Made by a program: the position numbers and the translations under genes. The notes beneath the pieces are model-generated. The model saw only the letters and a list, made by a program, of their open reading frames with translations, had not been told where the DNA came from and did not search any database. Of a DNA stretch of 8,674 nt, positions 6,086 to 8,674 are shown piece by piece (positions within the stretch are counted from its first letter, which is position 1; the number at the start of each line of letters is the position of its first letter). Where the stretch lies: the NCBI GenBank assembly GCA_947171615.1, contig CAMVYG010000085.1:1-8674 (forward strand). Direction: 5' to 3'. The stretch comes from an uncultured Clostridia bacterium (GTDB taxonomy: Bacteria > Bacillota > Clostridia > Oscillospirales > Acutalibacteraceae).

Positions 6086-6640
6086 ATGGTAGAGCGCAGC
6101 GCAATGATGGAGGATATTCAGGAAGTGCTGTTTACCGAGCGGCAGATCGCCGTGATGGTGGAGCGCGTGGGAAAGGAAATTTCCCGGGATTACAAGGATA
6201 AAAATCTGCTGCTTGTCAGTGTGCTGAAGGGCTCTGTGGTATTTATGGCGGATCTGATGCGTTCCATCAGCATTCCGGCTAAAATCGACTTCATGGCCAC
6301 CTCCAGCTACGGTTCCGGCGTGAAGACCAGCGGCGTGGTAAAGATCATCAAGGATCTGGATATTCCGCTGTCTGGATATGATATTGTTTTGGTAGAGGAT
6401 ATCTTAGACAGCGGCAAGACTTTGAGCTATTTGATGGAACTTCTGCGGGACAGGAATCCCAAAAGTATTCGGATCTGCACGTTGTTTGACAAGCCGGAGC
6501 GCCGGGAAGTGGATATGGAAGCTTCCTATGTAGGTTCCGTGATCCCGGACGCTTTTATTGTCGGCTATGGGCTGGATTATGACGAAAAGTACCGCAATCT
6601 GCCCTTCGTGGGCATTTTGGAGCCTTCTGTGTACGAATAA
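6086..6640 (+). CDS. hpt: Hypoxanthine(-guanine) phosphoribosyltransferase
   Basis: Hpt transfers ribose-5-phosphate from PRPP to hypoxanthine or guanine to give IMP or GMP in cytoplasmic purine salvage. From ATG 6086 the product is 184 residues, normal for bacterial HPRTs. Visible family features are DIQEVLFTE at 9-17, the VLKGSVVFMADL loop at about 47-57, and the flexible-loop region FMATSSYGSG at 69-78. The PRPP-binding signature VLVEDILDSGKT lies at 101-112, with acidic residues E104 and D105. The base-contacting C-terminal segment FIVGYGLDYDEKYRNLP begins near 157. The gene begins 2 bp after the tilS stop, so translation is probably coupled. tilS-hpt-ftsH is a long-known conserved order in Firmicutes. 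In Bacillus the Hpt and TilS proteins are reported to influence ftsH expression; whether that holds here is unknown. Guanine versus hypoxanthine preference cannot be read from the sequence. Confidence 0.96.
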   Translation: MVERSAMMEDIQEVLFTERQIAVMVERVGKEISRDYKDKNLLLVSVLKGSVVFMADLMRSISIPAKIDFMATSSYGSGVKTSGVVKIIKDLDIPLSGYDIVLVEDILDSGKTLSYLMELLRDRNPKSIRICTLFDKPERREVDMEASYVGSVIPDAFIVGYGLDYDEKYRNLPFVGILEPSVYE

Positions 6641-6680
6641 CCTGGGGGAAACGGGAAAAGGTTATGGAGAGATGGCAACT

Positions 6681-6736
6681 GCCTGATTTGAAACTATCGG
6701 GAGTTTGGCGATTTCCCGCAAAGGCTTTTCTTTTTT
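6681..6736 (+). terminator. Candidate intrinsic terminator after hpt
   Basis: GCCT (6681-6684) and CGGGA (6698-6702) can pair in nested fashion with AGGC (6722-6725) and TCCCG (6714-6718), with TTG/CAA pairing possible in between. This interrupted stem is followed at once by a T-rich tract, four Ts, a C and six Ts (6726-6736). The stem has bulges, so termination may be incomplete. An upstream CGGGAAA (6652-6658) could compete for the same 3' arm. Confidence 0.5.
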
Positions 6737-6800
6737 CGGTAGTATATCAAGATGGAATCCGGGCTGCTGCCGGGAGGAAATCCGGTGATATTCATGGCAG

Positions 6801-6829
6801 TTTAAAAGCTGTCATAAAGAAGTTATGAT
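6801..6829 (+). promoter_or_regulatory. Candidate promoter of ftsH
   Basis: TTTAAA (6801-6806, 4 of 6 to the -35 consensus) and TATGAT (6824-6829, 5 of 6 to the -10 consensus) are separated by 17 bases and lie downstream of the hpt terminator. Initiation near 6836 would give a very short leader carrying the ftsH ribosome binding site. An imperfect inverted repeat (about 6796-6812, CAGTTT against AAAGCTG) overlaps the -35 element. Confidence 0.4.
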
Positions 6830-6839
6830 ATAAAGCTTT

Positions 6840-6845
6840 AGGAGG
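6840..6845 (+). promoter_or_regulatory. Strong Shine-Dalgarno site fixing the TTG start of ftsH
   Basis: AGGAGG is a full anti-SD match, 8 bases before TTG 6854. The in-frame stop TAG 6839-6841 overlaps it, and no ATG, GTG or other TTG in frame lies between, so TTG 6854 is the only start that retains the first membrane helix. Confidence 0.85.
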
Positions 6846-6853
6846 ACACATTT

Positions 6854-8674
6854 TTGAACAGCAATCGCAAAACGCTGCGCACGCTTCTCCTGTATCTGGG
6901 AATTCCGGTGATGGTTCTGTTTATCATCATCTTTTTGTTCCAGGGCCGGGGACCTGAGCAGGCAACGTACAAGTATTCCGACATCATTGACTATTTCGAA
7001 ACCGGACAGGTTGCGGAATACAAGCTGAATCTGGGAACAGGCGGTCTGCAGCTGAAGCTGAACGACGAAAGCGGTACGCAGATAGATTTTGAACTGCCCA
7101 GTGTGGATTTGTTCTATCAGAATGTTTCCCTGTCTATTCGGGAATATAATGAAAAGCATCCCGATGCCAAGATGGTGCAGGATATTATCCGCCCGGTGGA
7201 AACCAGCTGGTTTTTAAGTCTTCTTCCCACTTTGATCCTCTTTGTGGGTCTGATTATTTTCTGGGTGTTCATGATGCGCCGCTTGGGAAATACCATGGGC
7301 GGCGGCGACAAGCAGATGAATTTCGGCAAGGCGAAGATCAAGCAGATAAGCGATGAGAAGCGCAAAACCACGTTTGCCGACGTTGCCGGAGTCGATGAGG
7401 AGAAGGAGGAACTGCGGGAGATCGTGGAATTCCTTCGGAATCCTGCGAAATTTAATTCCCTGGGGGCTCGTATTCCCAAAGGTGTGCTGTTGGTGGGCCC
7501 GCCCGGTACCGGTAAAACCCTGCTTGCCAGAGCGGTGGCAGGAGAAGCGGGCGTTCCCTTTTTCTCTATCTCCGGCTCTGACTTTGTGGAAATGTTTGTA
7601 GGCGTGGGCGCTTCCCGTGTTCGTGATCTGTTTGAAAAAGCGAAGAAGAACCACCCCTGTATTATTTTTATTGATGAGATCGACGCCGTAGGCCGCCAGA
7701 GAGGCGCAGGCCTGGGCGGCGGACACGATGAAAAAGAACAGACCCTGAACCAGCTGCTGGTGGAAATGGACGGTTTCGGCGCCAACGAAGGCGTGATCAT
7801 GATCGCCGCCACTAACCGCCCGGATATTCTGGATCCCGCTCTGATGCGTCCTGGCCGGTTTGACCGCCAGGTTACAGTGGGCTATCCTGATGTAAAGGGC
7901 CGTGAGGATATTCTGCGGGTACACGCAAAAGGAAAGCCTCTGGCTCCCGATGTGGTGCTTTCCACCATTGCCAAATCTACCGCAGGCTTTACCGGGGCCG
8001 ATTTGGAAAATCTTCTGAATGAGGCGGCTTTGCTGGCGGCCCGGAAGAACCACAAGGCCATTACCATGCCGGAGATCGAGGAGGCCACCATCAAGGTAGT
8101 GGTAGGCACCGAGAAAAAGAGCAGGGTGATGAACGAGAAGGAAAAGAAGCTGACTGCCTATCACGAGGCAGGCCATGCCCTTGCTACCTATTATTGTGGC
8201 ACACAGGATCCGGTGCATCAGATCTCCATCATTCCCAGAGGAATGGCAGGGGGCTATACCATGCACCTGCCTTCTGGGGACCGTACCTACCGCAGCCGGA
8301 ACGAAATGCGGGAGGAGCTGATCGTTCTGCTGGGCGGCCGGGTGGCGGAAGCGCTGGTGCTGGACGACATTTCCACCGGAGCCTCCAACGATATTGAGCG
8401 GGCCACAAAAATTGCCCGCGCCATGGTTACAAAATACGGCATGAGTGAAAAGCTAGGGCCGATCACCTATGGTACAGACGATTCCAATCCCTTCCTGGGA
8501 AAAGAAATGGGCCATATCAGCAACTATTCTGAACGGACAGCTTCGGAGATCGATGAAGAAATTCAGACCATGATTTCCACAGCTTATCAGCAGACCGAGC
8601 AGATTTTGAAGGAGCATATTGACGAACTCCATCGTCTGGCTGGTGTGCTGTACGAAAAGGAAAAGCTGGACGGC
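6854..8674 (+). CDS. ftsH: ATP-dependent zinc metalloprotease FtsH (3' end outside window)
   Basis: FtsH is a membrane-anchored hexameric AAA+ protease that extracts and degrades misfolded membrane proteins and selected regulators. The frame is open for 607 residues to the window edge with no stop, so only a short C-terminal tail is missing. Membrane helices lie at about 11-29 and 119-140, flanking a small extracytoplasmic domain. The AAA+ module shows Walker A GPPGTGKT at 215-222, the FVG pore motif in EMFVGVGAS, and Walker B IIFIDEID at 270-277. It ends with the second region of homology, including ATNRPDILDPALMRPGRFDRQ. The M41 peptidase domain has zinc ligands in HEAGH at 437-441 and the third acidic ligand D513 in STGASNDIE. 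All catalytic residues are present. Translation starts at TTG 6854; the first in-frame ATG (6911) would cut into the first helix. Upstream hpt is separated by 213 bp holding a candidate terminator and promoter, so ftsH is probably at least partly independent. Confidence 0.97.
   Translation, partial: MNSNRKTLRTLLLYLGIPVMVLFIIIFLFQGRGPEQATYKYSDIIDYFETGQVAEYKLNLGTGGLQLKLNDESGTQIDFELPSVDLFYQNVSLSIREYNEKHPDAKMVQDIIRPVETSWFLSLLPTLILFVGLIIFWVFMMRRLGNTMGGGDKQMNFGKAKIKQISDEKRKTTFADVAGVDEEKEELREIVEFLRNPAKFNSLGARIPKGVLLVGPPGTGKTLLARAVAGEAGVPFFSISGSDFVEMFVGVGASRVRDLFEKAKKNHPCIIFIDEIDAVGRQRGAGLGGGHDEKEQTLNQLLVEMDGFGANEGVIMIAATNRPDILDPALMRPGRFDRQVTVGYPDVKGREDILRVHAKGKPLAPDVVLSTIAKSTAGFTGADLENLLNEAALLAARKNHKAITMPEIEEATIKVVVGTEKKSRVMNEKEKKLTAYHEAGHALATYYCGTQDPVHQISIIPRGMAGGYTMHLPSGDRTYRSRNEMREELIVLLGGRVAEALVLDDISTGASNDIERATKIARAMVTKYGMSEKLGPITYGTDDSNPFLGKEMGHISNYSERTASEIDEEIQTMISTAYQQTEQILKEHIDELHRLAGVLYEKEKLDG

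Noticed and set aside
6664..6828. 54-codon ORF in the hpt-ftsH spacer
   Set aside because: It reads through the candidate terminator and T-tract, has at best a poorly spaced ribosome binding site, and shows no recognisable protein pattern.
7214..8266. 350-residue ORF antisense to ftsH
   Set aside because: It lies wholly opposite conserved ftsH codons and has the His/Gln-rich composition typical of antisense reading. No recognisable domain was seen.

Overview
The window is a 3'-directed stretch of a bacterial chromosome carrying seven genes, all on the + strand: the end of an RNase J gene, gdpP, rplI, dnaB, tilS, hpt and most of ftsH. The order gdpP-rplI-dnaB and the order tilS-hpt-ftsH are both classic Firmicutes (Bacillota) arrangements. 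Strong Shine-Dalgarno sites, GTG and TTG starts, the RNase J/GdpP pair and moderately GC-rich coding sequence point to a Clostridia-type organism. An Oscillospirales-like gut anaerobe is my best guess, but the family cannot be fixed from this sequence alone.

Layout: 1-366 encodes the last 121 residues of RNase J. 423-2396 is a full-length GdpP c-di-AMP phosphodiesterase. 2397-2614 is a spacer occupied almost entirely by a 161-bp imperfect palindrome (2426-2586). 2615-3061 is ribosomal protein L9. 3062-3304 is a spacer built largely from two arrays of degenerate 7-bp repeats, with a plausible sigma-A promoter for dnaB. 3305-4678 is the replicative helicase DnaB. Its stop overlaps the start of tilS (4671-6083), and hpt follows only 2 bp later (6086-6640), so dnaB-tilS-hpt looks like one tightly coupled transcription unit. 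6641-6853 holds a candidate terminator and a candidate promoter. ftsH starts at a TTG at 6854 and is still open at the window edge.

Functionally these are core housekeeping genes: RNA decay (RNase J), c-di-AMP turnover (GdpP), translation (L9), chromosome replication (DnaB), tRNA-Ile decoding (TilS), purine salvage (Hpt) and membrane protein quality control (FtsH). They are not a single pathway. The unusual feature is that the two conserved clusters are joined directly, with tilS overlapping dnaB.

I found no CRISPR, transposase, phage, toxin-antitoxin, defence or biosynthetic system. The parts worth a second look are the non-coding spacers: the long palindrome before rplI, the period-7 repeats before dnaB, and the leader of ftsH. 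No tRNA or rRNA gene was seen.
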